This document shows, one piece after another, positions 43,426-54,615 of a DNA stretch of 64,000 bases (within the stretch, counting starts at the first letter, position 1; the number at the start of each line of letters is the position of its first letter). The stretch lies in contig NC_091113.1 of the NCBI RefSeq assembly GCF_024713975.1, forward strand, positions 7,948,501 through 8,012,500, written 5' to 3'. Both the position numbers and the translations under genes were made by a program. The notes beneath the pieces are model-generated. The model made no database searches. It was not told where the DNA came from and saw nothing but the letters and a program-made list of their open reading frames with translations. The DNA is from Paralichthys olivaceus. Taxonomy: Eukaryota > Chordata > Actinopteri > Pleuronectiformes > Paralichthyidae.

Positions 43426-45639
43426 AATCCAAAAAATCTAGTTTTGTCATGCACTGTTCAGTGTTGTGTATGAATGGACATGGTGAACACAGCAGTTCCC
43501 TGCAAAAGTCTCAAGTGGCGTCTTCTCCCCTCAGTTCAAATTTTTCAATTGCATCTAATGCAATTTCTGAAGCCCTTCAGCCAAAGCAGCACAGAAGATA
43601 TAGATGTCAATTATGCTGTTTAAGAGCTCCAATTTTTTCTAATGGCTCTATCTGCCTCTGCGGTATCCTGGAAACGATTAGTTTGGTTTGGTTTAAATGA
43701 TGTAACTAATTCCCATGATTGTCGATAATGAGTCTTGTCTTTGACGTTGGATGGAGGCTGCAGCGTAATATGAAATGGCGTTCATTTTGGGACGTAATTA
43801 CTGCTCGTGAAACAGACGTAGAATCGGCCAAGGGGGGTTGTTGTTGGGGCGATGGTGAATTACCTTGTTTCCTGTCATCTTTGGCTTCCGCTAAATTGGA
43901 AAATTGAGTTCTTTGAATGTGCATTAAAACCGTTGAGGTTTTCTCATCTCTGGTGGATAGCTGTTTTATAGAAAATAGGGAATTTAGCTGCAGAAAAGCA
44001 ATTAGTAGTTTCGAGACTTTGAGCTTACAAAGAGCTACACATAGTTGTTATTTTTTGTTCAGTACCATTAAGGATTTATGAGTAATTTAGCAAATTGCAG
44101 CAGATGCATCTGTTGCTCTGTCCATCAGCATCTTCCTCCAAGCCTGTCTCCATAGAGATCTCTCCAGGTTCTTTTTTTTTTTGGTCCTGCTGCAAAGGCC
44201 CAGTTAACCACATCTGTGGTCGTGTGGCCGGGCTCTGGTTTCCAACCACTGAAGTGTTGCAGACAGTTTGGCTCTACATGAAACCGTTACATGACAATTA
44301 AAATGGGTGATTGTGCTCCCAACAGCCAGTCAGGTGCATTTAACCCGACCACAGGAGGCTCTTATGTTCACTGGAGAGGGCGCGGGTGACCTTCAGCCAG
44401 ACACCTTATCTCTCAAGACCGGTTTCTTTCTAATATTATATCAAGCTGATGATACCGTCCTTCACGCGCTGCGGAGAAATGAGGAAATCACATGATGATG
44501 CATCAGGAAAATATTGACACCACTCTATGTTCTGGTCTTGTCTCCTGTTTCCCCACCACATCGCAGAATAGAGACGCCATCCAATAATTCCATGCAATTC
44601 AGTGACTTAATGAATGAACAGCATCTTTATCTTTTTTTATTTCACGCCAAGTAATGAGTTGTTCCTCTGCAAGGCTTTTTGATCTGATGCTGGGAGAGTG
44701 TCTGTGAAGATGGTGTTATAAAATAGATTTGTCGGCAGCTCTTTGTGACATTGATCTAAGGATGTTATTTTTTTGTAAAGCTGTCTTATGGCTAACTTCA
44801 AGAACATGCATGAAGGATTGAATATTTCCATAAAGCTATTCACTAGTACACTTGCAACTGATGGCTTTGCTCACAGATAATAAATCATTTCAATGTGCTA
44901 CATTTCCTTTTAAATTAAACCGGACTCTAAACAGCTCAGCCGCTTGATTTACACCTAAAAATGTTTGCATTGAAAAGATTGAGTAGATTTAGGTAAATGA
45001 AGAGGTAAAATTTATATAATAAAAATATTAAAGGATTTCTGTTTAAGAGATGAGCACCTACAGCCATCAGACTTGGCCCAAAATGAAGATCCTGGACCCG
45101 TTGACGTCCCAGCTGGGGCAATGAAACCTGAGCCTTTCTCCTGGTTGTAGCTGTGCCTGCCACAGCACCTCACTCCCTGCTGCCCCTGCCCCGGGGAGGC
45201 TTTTAAAGAGCTGTGGTGGGCAAAACAGCATCTCCTTGAGAGCATTGTAGTTACATTAGAGGCTAATTAGACGTTAAAGCTCAAGGCCATGTGAGCGACT
45301 GCTAGGTTTAACGCTCACCTTCATCCATCTCTTTACGGGCTGACTGGTGGAGGAGGCTCTCACCTCGGAGCCGGGATATAGTAAATCAGAAGTCTCTGGG
45401 TGTGACAGGAGGGTCGGAGATTTTGGGCGTGAGGTTTTATTTTGGCTCGTGGGCTTTTTGTCGCAGATTTTTCATTCGATAATAAACCGCGTGGCATTCA
45501 TGGTTTAGAATTAGGCCTGCAGAACTATGAAACCAGATTACATTTGTTATGTGAGAATTGAAAGAGATGCTGAATTTGGATTACAGGCTTTGACCACAGC
45601 GGACAAAGTAAATAAATAATTTTTAAAAATGCCCGTCCC

Positions 45640-46005
45640 CCACTTTGTTCCAGACTGAATTATTTCAGCAATAATTGGATGGATTGACATGAAATCTTTC
45701 ACAGACATTCACCGTCCCCAGAGGATGAATCCTACCGACTATGGTGATCCCCTGATTTTTCGTCTTGTTCTACCAAGAGGCTCCCTCATAAGGATTTGAT
45801 TGAAACTTGGTGAATGTGATTCCCTCTGACTTTGTTGATTTCTCGACTTCTTCTCTTGTTCTACCAGGATCTTACCATTCCTGGTTATATCTTAACAACT
45901 GTTAGATGGATTTCCATAACATTTTCTGGACATTCATGTCCCTCTGAGGATGAATGTTGATCATCATTGTAAGGTCAATTTTTATTGTGTCCAATTTTTC
46001 ACTTG
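45640..46005. repeat. Decayed interspersed repeat ('ttggatggattgacatgaaat' family)
   Basis: The block ttggatggattgacatgaaa followed by cacagacattcaccgtcccc and agaggatgaatcctac recurs in weaker form at about 45905-45955 (tagatggatttccataacat, ggacattcatgtccctctga), so the element contains an internal imperfect duplication. It matches a common teleost dispersed repeat. No open frame. Confidence 0.6.
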
Positions 46006-47589
46006 AGCAAGAACACACATTGCCAGCATGGCTGTAAACTTGTTTCTGTATGTTCAACCTTAACTTAAATAATGTATCCGTACTATTCTTGGATAATTAA
46101 GGTGTCACAGTAAACATTCACCTCAAAAGGTAAACTGGGGAAATTGGTGCTTCAGAGGGAAAAAAGTGCAGCTTTCATGACTCCTGTCAAACTGATGAAT
46201 GTATGAATGTGTAAAGAAGATGGGGGCAGTCGGTGCATCTGGGGTCATGTTTGAAAATGTAAAGCGGGGGGGGTGACTCTCTTGTTTATCAGATCAGATT
46301 GGTGAAATGTTTTTCAGTGAAGCTTGTGGATTCAGTTTTTGTTCAGAGTCTCGTAGAGTTTAAGGCTTTAAAACTGAGGGACAATACTCAAGGGTTCCAC
46401 TGATGAAGGAGAGACTCTGATGCACAGGTTGTCAATTCATGTCATGATGGAGTTGTTGATTTCCCTCCAGGGTTGAAACCACAAGCACTTAAACATAACT
46501 GATCCATGTCAGAGAGCCACCTGTGGGTAAGTCCTGCGGATCAGGCGACATATCCCACTTGAAAACATAGAACCTGTTGCATTGTGTCGGTGATTTGTGG
46601 TCAGCTTTGGAGTGACAAGCAGTTTTCTTTATGCAGTCAAAAAATAATAATACAACAAGGGGCGAATCCCAAGGCGGACTTTAGGAAAGAATAACTTGTT
46701 ATCCCCATTTAAACCGAAATCAGATTGCAGGTCTTTTCAGGCCAGCCTCTTTGTACGCTGCCTGTGTCTATGAAACCCTCTGTGCAGTGTAATGGGTTCA
46801 TGGCCACGGGGCAAGGGTTACAGTTTGTCCTTCCTGCAATTAGCATTCACGGTTAGCTTAGCAGAACTAATGCACCACATCTTTGAGGCTCAGGTTCCCT
46901 GTGTGCCTCCGAGTGTCTGCGGGCGAAATTTAACTGACTCCCTGTATCCATTTCAACCTGCTTTATGAAATGTTTTTGGCAAAATCCCCCGAAGAATATA
47001 ATTTCAAGCCAACTATTATCCGCCAATTAAGTTTAGGAGCATCAGAGGAGGTGGGAGATGAACTTACCGAACGTGTTATATAGTCACAAGAATATTAACA
47101 CAATGGTATGAAATATAACTCACAGATCAATATGGGCCATTTCTCCTCTATTGTCAGTCTGTATTTGGTTTGGTTTATATATATATATAATCACATTTAT
47201 GTATCATTTAAAAAAAAGCCATTATTCTGTCCTTTCTGTTTGTTTTGCCTTGTGACATTTAGGTCACGACACTGTGATCTCACTGCAGTTCTCAGCACAC
47301 AGGAACATGTACACCACAGCTATTGTGGAGGCGGCTGTGGGCCGTGGGGATCTCATGGGTCTTAAGTGACACCTTCTCGAAACAAAACGAAGCAGCTCGG
47401 AGCCGTTCTCTGCTATTGGCTTTGTCCGCGTTGTGTAATATTACATAGTTTATGTATGAATCCGTGGACGTTTATGTAGGTTGACTGCAGCATTGTTTGG
47501 GAACTATAGCGAAAATATGTAGGTTGCAATGAGGATGGTGGGAGTGAGTGCATGCTCTTTTTAAAGTAGGAGAGGGAAATGACAACCGA

Positions 47590-47790
47590 CATAATATAAC
47601 ATAACATTTAGTATTAAAGCATAACATTACTGCATATTATAGCATAGCATAACGTAATGTAACATAGCTTAGCATAACATACTGGTAACATATAATTTCA
47701 TATCATACATAACACAACATATTATAGCATAACATAACATATCATAATATATTATAACATTATATACTGCAACATAACATGGCATAGACA
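47590..47790. repeat. Degenerate ATAAC/CATAA tandem tract
   Basis: About 200 bases are built from variants of acataacata, tagcataaca and acataatata. This is a degenerate pentanucleotide (ATAAC-type) minisatellite with many point changes and some spacer bases. Confidence 0.8.
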
Positions 47791-49009
47791 CTAAAGGTAA
47801 ATTCAACAGGAAAAAATAATGTTTAACAATAACAATCCTTATTGTGATTTTACTCCCCTAATTTTCAAAAACATGCACTCACTTATTACAACCTTAATAT
47901 TATTTTCTTGTGTAAAACCTACACATAGTGCAAAATGTTGCAAGAATATCTTTTTTTGACTCAAGAACTTAGAGCTCCATGCATAGTGAGTTAATGATAA
48001 CTGGATGTGCATAAATACAAGTGAGAATTTGCTTTTCAAAAAGATATAAACCCAACAAAATGCAAAAATATGAGATAAATTATAAAACATTACTTAGTAA
48101 ATGAAAGAACAACATGCAGGGACAAATCTATGTTATTGAATACAAAACACATTGTTTCCTAAGTGCATCCTGTCTGAGTGATCAGTGCATTACAGAGCCG
48201 AATCAATGACACAAAAAGGAGGTGCTTTCATAAACAGTTTTTGATTATTGGACATTATTAACTTTTTCTGAATTCAGTGAAGTGAAACACTGTGTTGTCC
48301 CATCGACTCAAATGCAGATTAAGCAAACTAATGTGAGCGCAGGGGATCAATGCATTCGTCCAGTGATGTCTCTGTGCGTGGAACAGCGATGCATTGAGAA
48401 GTCTGGCCCTAATTCATCATCATCCACACATTATATTATTACTGATGGCTCTTGCCTCTGGCTAGTCCATTTGTTTTTTTCAGATTTGTGACAGGCAGCA
48501 GAGCGCCGGGCGGAGGTTTATTCTGCAGCCACGCCAGCAGCCCTCTATTATTTATCTATTGATCATCATACCTCCCAATAATCTGCCGCCTGACACGTTT
48601 GACAACATTATGTGGAGCAGGTCAAAGGACAATGCTAATGAAACTGAATGATGGATGTTAGTATCCACAGCATTAACCTTGCTAATAGTTGCCACAGACA
48701 GCACATGTACACACACATTACGGCAGTCCTGCTGAGCCTGCTGGGATTTCCATGAAAATAAAGAGCCCAGCATTCAATGAGGCGGTCCAGAGGCATGTGC
48801 AACAGAGATATAATAAATCATCACATGGTGTTGAAGATCAGCTTTACCAAAACATAGAGAGATAAATACAGAACAAAGCAGAGATTTGTTGGGTGATAAC
48901 AATCGTTATAACAGAATTTAAACTTCCACACACGTACGGTATGTTAACTTGTGTAGCATCAGCTTTTAGGCTTGTGTCTAATCAGTCATCTGCAAAGAGT
49001 GAGCCAAGG

Positions 49010-49150
49010 AGATCCAGAAACAAAACAGTTCTATCATGAAAATGTTGAGAAAGAAAGCCACACCCCTCCCAAAAAAATTCATGAAAAATGGTCGAGTATC
49101 TTTTGTGTAATCCTGCAAAAAACAAGCTCCTTGGTGGAGGTGATAACTTG
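49010..49150. repeat. Repeat fragment ending in 'ctccttggtggaggtgataac'
   Basis: The stretch aaattcatgaaaaatggtcg, then cttttgtgtaatcctgcaaa, then aacaagctccttggtggagg is a plus-orientation copy of the family seen again at about 50985-51080 and 55075-55190. It is diverged and non-coding. Confidence 0.6.
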
Positions 49151-50984
49151 AAAGATAATGTGACTTGAAATGATGTGGAATTGTGTATTTCTTTGACAAG
49201 AGAATGCAATTTGTCATTTGTAGATAATGTAACATAGTTGTTTTGACTCAGAGCATCAAGAGAATCAAGGAAGCTTCATCTCATTCACTCCTGCATCTCT
49301 TCTGTTGACCTGTGGTGCTTTTGAGAATTGCCCATGTATTCATTTCTTTTTAATGACTAGCCATTTAAAATGTTCCTGCTTTATTTTGGTGTATTCTGGT
49401 GAAGTGAATGAATCCACATTTAGCAGAGTGTTGATGATACTCAGTACTTCATTCTGAACATCTGTAAGAAGTGACAAACATTCAATCTCTCATGAATCCT
49501 GCAGCTTTGTTGTCGTGCTGAAAAGTAGAATAGAGTCTGGTGGGTTTTAAAAGCAGGACCTGTCTCCTTTTTTCATTATGTTGCAGTATTTAAACTTTGT
49601 ACAGTTGTAGATTGCTCTGAAATATTTGTTTCCACTTATAGACTGCCAAAAAGGGAATATCAATACTTACTTTCTAGGTGTAAAGCAGATTTGCCCTTTT
49701 TTAAATTTGTGTAAACTTTGAGTCTTAACCTGCAATAAAAGTCAATCATCTATTCAGAAGAACTACTTCTATAAAACTGATGGATTTAAAGCCAAGAATA
49801 GTAAAGTGACGTTCAGGATTGTTAGCTGCTGAATATTATTTCACTGACAGTTTCCCCACTTACCGTAAACACAATCTCATCTCTAGGGCCCTTTACTGAC
49901 AAAACAAGGCTGCATCTCAGAAAATATTAGTTAAGAAGAGCGCGTTGACCTCAGAACCTTTGAGCTCGTCGAGCTGAAGCAGCAAAACCTCAGATGAGGA
50001 GTTTCTGTGTTTGTCAAGCAGGTGAAAGAAAGTGTTGCAAACATTTCACAGAGAGAAAACAAACCGATGTCCCCGGGTACTGACCCACATGAATACGATG
50101 CTGCGGTGGTGCAGGATTTCCAGCTGAATGGCTGAGGCTCATTCCTTCGCGTATGTCATTCGAGAGCCGCCCGTCACTCGTGTCCAGGGTGCTCTACGGT
50201 TTGCAAAGGAAAGTTCAGACTGGTCACCTGACCTGACAGACCTAGGACTGTGCCGGATGGCAGGAGGTCAGAGTTGGACACCTGGATTTATTGCAGGGTC
50301 GAGACTTGTCATTCTTCACTAACTGTATTGGCCAGCAAGTACCAAGTCTTTCTATATGCCAAATCATGCAGTCTACAGATGGGTAGAACGTGCATCTATA
50401 GGATACATGACATGTTTACTACAGAAGAAATCAACTTATTTACAGCTGATTGTGTTTTACTATAGATTTACTTAAAACTCGATATCCGGGAGGATTTTAA
50501 CAGAACCCTCATTGATTCACTTTCCAGAGGAATCGCTGCCTGGATCAGTTTACCTTGTTACCTTGTCACACTATGTTCTGGTCTGATCTCCATGTCCATT
50601 TCCGCTCAGCGCAGCCCCCTCACCCCTCAGTCGCCACCACGCCGCCCAACAGAGCTGGCTTTGTCCCTGTGGCCGGTCATCCATTTCTAATCTCCAGTCT
50701 TTTTTACCGCTCTGGAGACGTACCGCATGCTTTCAAAGAGCAGAGTGAGCCGTTCACGCATGCCCTCCCATTTCCCAAATGAAGCTCGGAAGAAACCTCG
50801 TGACCCCAGTGGCGAGAAATGACTCAATATTACAGATCGTCTGCACCATTCAGATCTGGAAATGGAACAAACCTGGGAGAGACTACCTTAATTCACAAAT
50901 TGAGTAATCTAGAATGGCACTGAGTAGAGCGTGTACCTCCACCAACAGTCACAAAACGTCCTGGATCTTCCCCTGAACCAGAGC

Positions 50985-51085
50985 CACAATAAAATCTGAC
51001 CCATAACACATCCTTCCACCGAGTTTCGTGCTAATTTGTCCAGTAGTATTTGCGTAATCTTGTTCACAAACTAAACAAAACAAGG
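50985..51085. repeat. Repeat fragment ('ccttccaccgagtttcgtgc' family)
   Basis: The core ccttccaccgagtttcgtgc, taatttgtccagtagtattt and gcgtaatcttgttcacaaac matches the copy at about 55110-55190 (ccttccaccaagtttcatgg, taatcggtccagtag) and, further diverged, the one at 49010-49150. Confidence 0.65.
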
Positions 51086-51428
51086 GATGAAATAATTACT
51101 ACTAGAAGCAGTGAATCATTAAATCTGTTTATTATGACATCAGATGGTACAAATACATGTAAACATAAAAACACATAGCTAAAAAAAAACACACCAAAGA
51201 ATAAAACCACCATGCACAAATCAATCAACTGAAGAGTGAGTTTAGCAGCCGTGCTTCTTGAGTTGATGCTGAAAGTGCTTAAAGTTTATTATTTAAATGA
51301 ACAAATTATTCATTTGAATATATTGCAAAATGAAAATATAGTAAATCCTGCAAAACAGTAACTTCCTCCTCGTCCTAGATCACCTGACAAAACTGTTAAA
51401 GTACTGTTGTAAAAACTGTTCCTAAGAA

Positions 51429-51600
51429 TCCAGGGGCCACTAGAGTGGAGCGTGTCGTCCACTAACGGGAAGGTTGGAGGTTCGATCCCCACCAGAGTGT
51501 GTGAGTGACGTGTGAATATTTTTAACTGTATTCAAGTGTGTGAATGGCAAAAATAAAGAGCTTTGGTAAAAGCGCTGTATAAATACAGACCATTTACCAT
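51429..51600 (+). repeat. tRNA-derived SINE with conserved 3' tail
   Basis: The block ggaggttcgatcccc (51476-51490) is a tRNA-like B box (GGTTCGANTCC), and the right end aaagcgctgtataaatacag followed by accatttaccat is the tail I recognise from a widespread fish SINE. The length of about 170 bases fits. The A box is not clear, so the copy is probably diverged or 5'-truncated. Confidence 0.7.
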
Positions 51601-52609
51601 CAGTATTTAAGTTTAAATCCGCAAATACAATCAATTAATTAAAAACACTTTTACAAATCCAAGCACTGCTGACCGACATATCAAAACAACCAGAGTCTGA
51701 ACAATGTTCTTTATACTGGTGCAAACAACACAGGGCTGCTCGAACAACTTCCACTGATCTGCCCCTCAGGTAAAACGGTAAACAGACGTTTGAAAAAGTG
51801 AGGAGTTTGAGTACAGTGTAATGATGTTTCAGGTAGAGAGATGCCATGCAAAGAGATACCATCAACACAGAGAGCCCCCTCTATTGCATTAACTAAAGGC
51901 ACTGATATCTTGATGGAAATAACTTCATTTTGGCCACTGCCAGGCCCAGTAAATACAATTGCTAGCTGTTAGCGCAGCTGTGTAAGCCCGGTAACTGATG
52001 GAAAGTGACTCAGACACAGTTATGAATGGTGCTGGTGGCCGCGCCTGTGTGCACTCGAATGCGTTATCATCTCCTCCGCGCGGTCGAGCATATTAATAAA
52101 GCACCTTACAGTAACACGAGGAAACCTCACCGTAAATCACCTCCCATTTAACCCAAGGAGGCAGACACACGCTCGGGCCCCTCATTGTACCAGAGGCCGC
52201 CTGTTTTTTTTTTAACTGCCACAATTAACAAATTAAACACTTCAATCCTGAACTGATGTGACACAATCAGTTAAAAATAATGACGAATTAATGGGCGGTG
52301 TAAAGTGTGGGCTAGTCCTAGAAATCCACAACAAGAGAAAGTTAATCAGGCTAATTGTCTGAAAGCATCTTCATTAACATAATGTTGCCAGAGAGGATCA
52401 GATAATCAGGAAAATTGGCAAATAGGGCTTTTTCTTTTTTTTTTCTTTCCTTTATCTCAATAAATGAAGACATTCAGAGCTCGTACTATATTACAAAATA
52501 CAAACACCGCATAGTAAAAGGCACTCCGTAAAACATTGAGTTTTTTTTGTTGCATCTGAATATTTGCTGTCATGGCGATCGTCTTTATTAACCACACATA
52601 CACGCACAG

Positions 52610-54553
52610 TCATATGCTGAGGTTGATGCTGTGAATGGTGCTTGCTGGGATTTTGGCGTCTGCTTCCTCCCCGCTGATCCTGAAGATCACAAAGGTGTTG
52701 GAAGGGATGGTGGTAGTGGCACCCAGGGATTTACCCAGCCAGCCGTGAGATCCACGCTTGTACATTTTAACTGTTACCTGCAGAGAAGGAAAGAGAAATG
52801 GAAACAAATATATAGATTCAAAACTATTTATTGAAAGACTTGGTCTGATCTTCACGTGTCTGATACAAGGTGATTTTCAGGGCTTTCCCTGGGGTCATGA
52901 TTCTGACTCAGACCTCCTGACCCCGGGTTAAAGTGAAGCAGACGCTCATGACTTTCACCTTTGACCGATACAGGCTGCTGCCTTGTCTGTGGGCCTGTAG
53001 ACTCACACGTATTAATCATGGCGTTGAAATGCAAACTGGCATCGATCAATTTTAAAGTTTCATTCAAACTTTGACCTCACAATAATGTCTTCATCCGTTT
53101 TATCTGGCAAAAAAAGATGAACTTGAAAAATTAGTCAATCAATGAGCAAATCTGCTGCAAATTCATTTTCAGTCAACTAATGAATTAAAAGACAGATTTT
53201 TTCCAGGTATATACTTGTTGTGCAGATTTGTTTTAGCTTGAATATCTCAGTAGTTTTCTATTGGGCCGAATATTTAACACGATGAAGCAAATCAACTCCC
53301 CCTGCATTGATTGTATCTTAGATTGTCAAATTAACTATCAAATGTCCCCTGAGCTGCAGAAATGTTGAGCGACTGTGTTGGAGAAGTGATGCAACAGCAC
53401 CCTGAAACAGAATAAATATTAAATTAACCTCGTTCCCGCTGTGAGCTTTTTTAATTCCCCTCCACATATTGAATGGAGTCATACCTCTCTTGATTTTATG
53501 TAGGTTGTAGGGCATAATACGCTTTAACACTACATCAAATCTGCCTGTTATGTTTGAGCCGGACAATGGAAGCCTTAACTAGATTTAGACATGCAGGTAA
53601 CTGAACTACATCCATTTCAAAAAGAATGCCTCGCCACATCTCTTGTTTGGCTGCATTTACAGGGGATAACAGAATATTACAGTGCCTTTTCACAGCTCCA
53701 TTTTCTTTCACTTAAGCATTAGGCAATTTTTCAATTATGATTTTTTTCCCCATGTTCTTTCATCCCCGGCTCTCCATAATGTCTGGGCCTTTTAGTTAAT
53801 GGGAGTGACAGTCAGAGCCCAGTATATCGGCCCTTGTCCATTTCGCAGGTCATTGTGGAAGCCCAATAGGCCTTTTATTACGCCGACATCAAAAGGCAGA
53901 TAAGCATTAGAGGTGGGGAAAATACCCTGCACTAGATATGTTCCCTCTTTCCTTTGTCTGCTATTGAAAGTGATCATTTTAATAGTGAAGAGGTTGCTGA
54001 GCTTTGGGGCTGATGGGGAGTGCGACACCCCTGACAGCCTGCGAATATGAGCAAGTCGGCAACACAACACAAGCGCACAGCACACCCCTCAACACCTGCA
54101 CACTCTTGCTGCTAACCTAATTATCTGCAACAAAGGCCACTGCGATTTCAGACTCACATCTTTTTCACCATTTACTTACTTATTAGTGTGCATTAAAACA
54201 GGGAGAAAGAGGAGGGGGGGGGGGAAACTAAACAATTGTGTCTTGTAGTGAAGCCTTGGCCGAACGCCACATGGCTTTTATTACAAAAGCATCAGACACT
54301 TCAGAGTGAGTGAGTGTCTATTAATTTGGGATGCATGAAAAAAATGGCTTCATGACAGCTGGTGGCAGAAGCACGTAAACCAACACAAAAACATCCGAGA
54401 GGAATTATTCTAACAAATCCTAGATGGACTTAATAGTTGGTAATCAGCAATTAAATCATTAAATGGAAGTGAAGTTGAGTAATTCCATCTTTGTGGTGCA
54501 GACACAATAGATGCTCTGCATCATATTCAAGCCGCGACAGAAGTAGAACTATG

Positions 54554-54615
<62 letters not shown>

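Larger units (their letters stand above)
42170..52609. other. Gene desert between bub3 and the right-hand gene
   Basis: After the bub3 3' untranslated region (to about 42500), no protein-coding exon can be supported over about 10 kb. All open frames here are short, lack known domains and do not chain by splice phase. The interval holds several decayed teleost repeats, a SINE and an ATAAC-type simple-repeat tract, listed separately. Some stretches with balanced composition and TAAT-type homeodomain sites (for example 48540-48680 and 52330-52420) may be regulatory, but that is inference. Confidence 0.7.

Noticed and set aside
51429-51600. A functional tRNA gene, because of the B-box-like ggttcgatcccc
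   Set aside because: No cloverleaf can be folded around it, and the 3' tail identifies a SINE.
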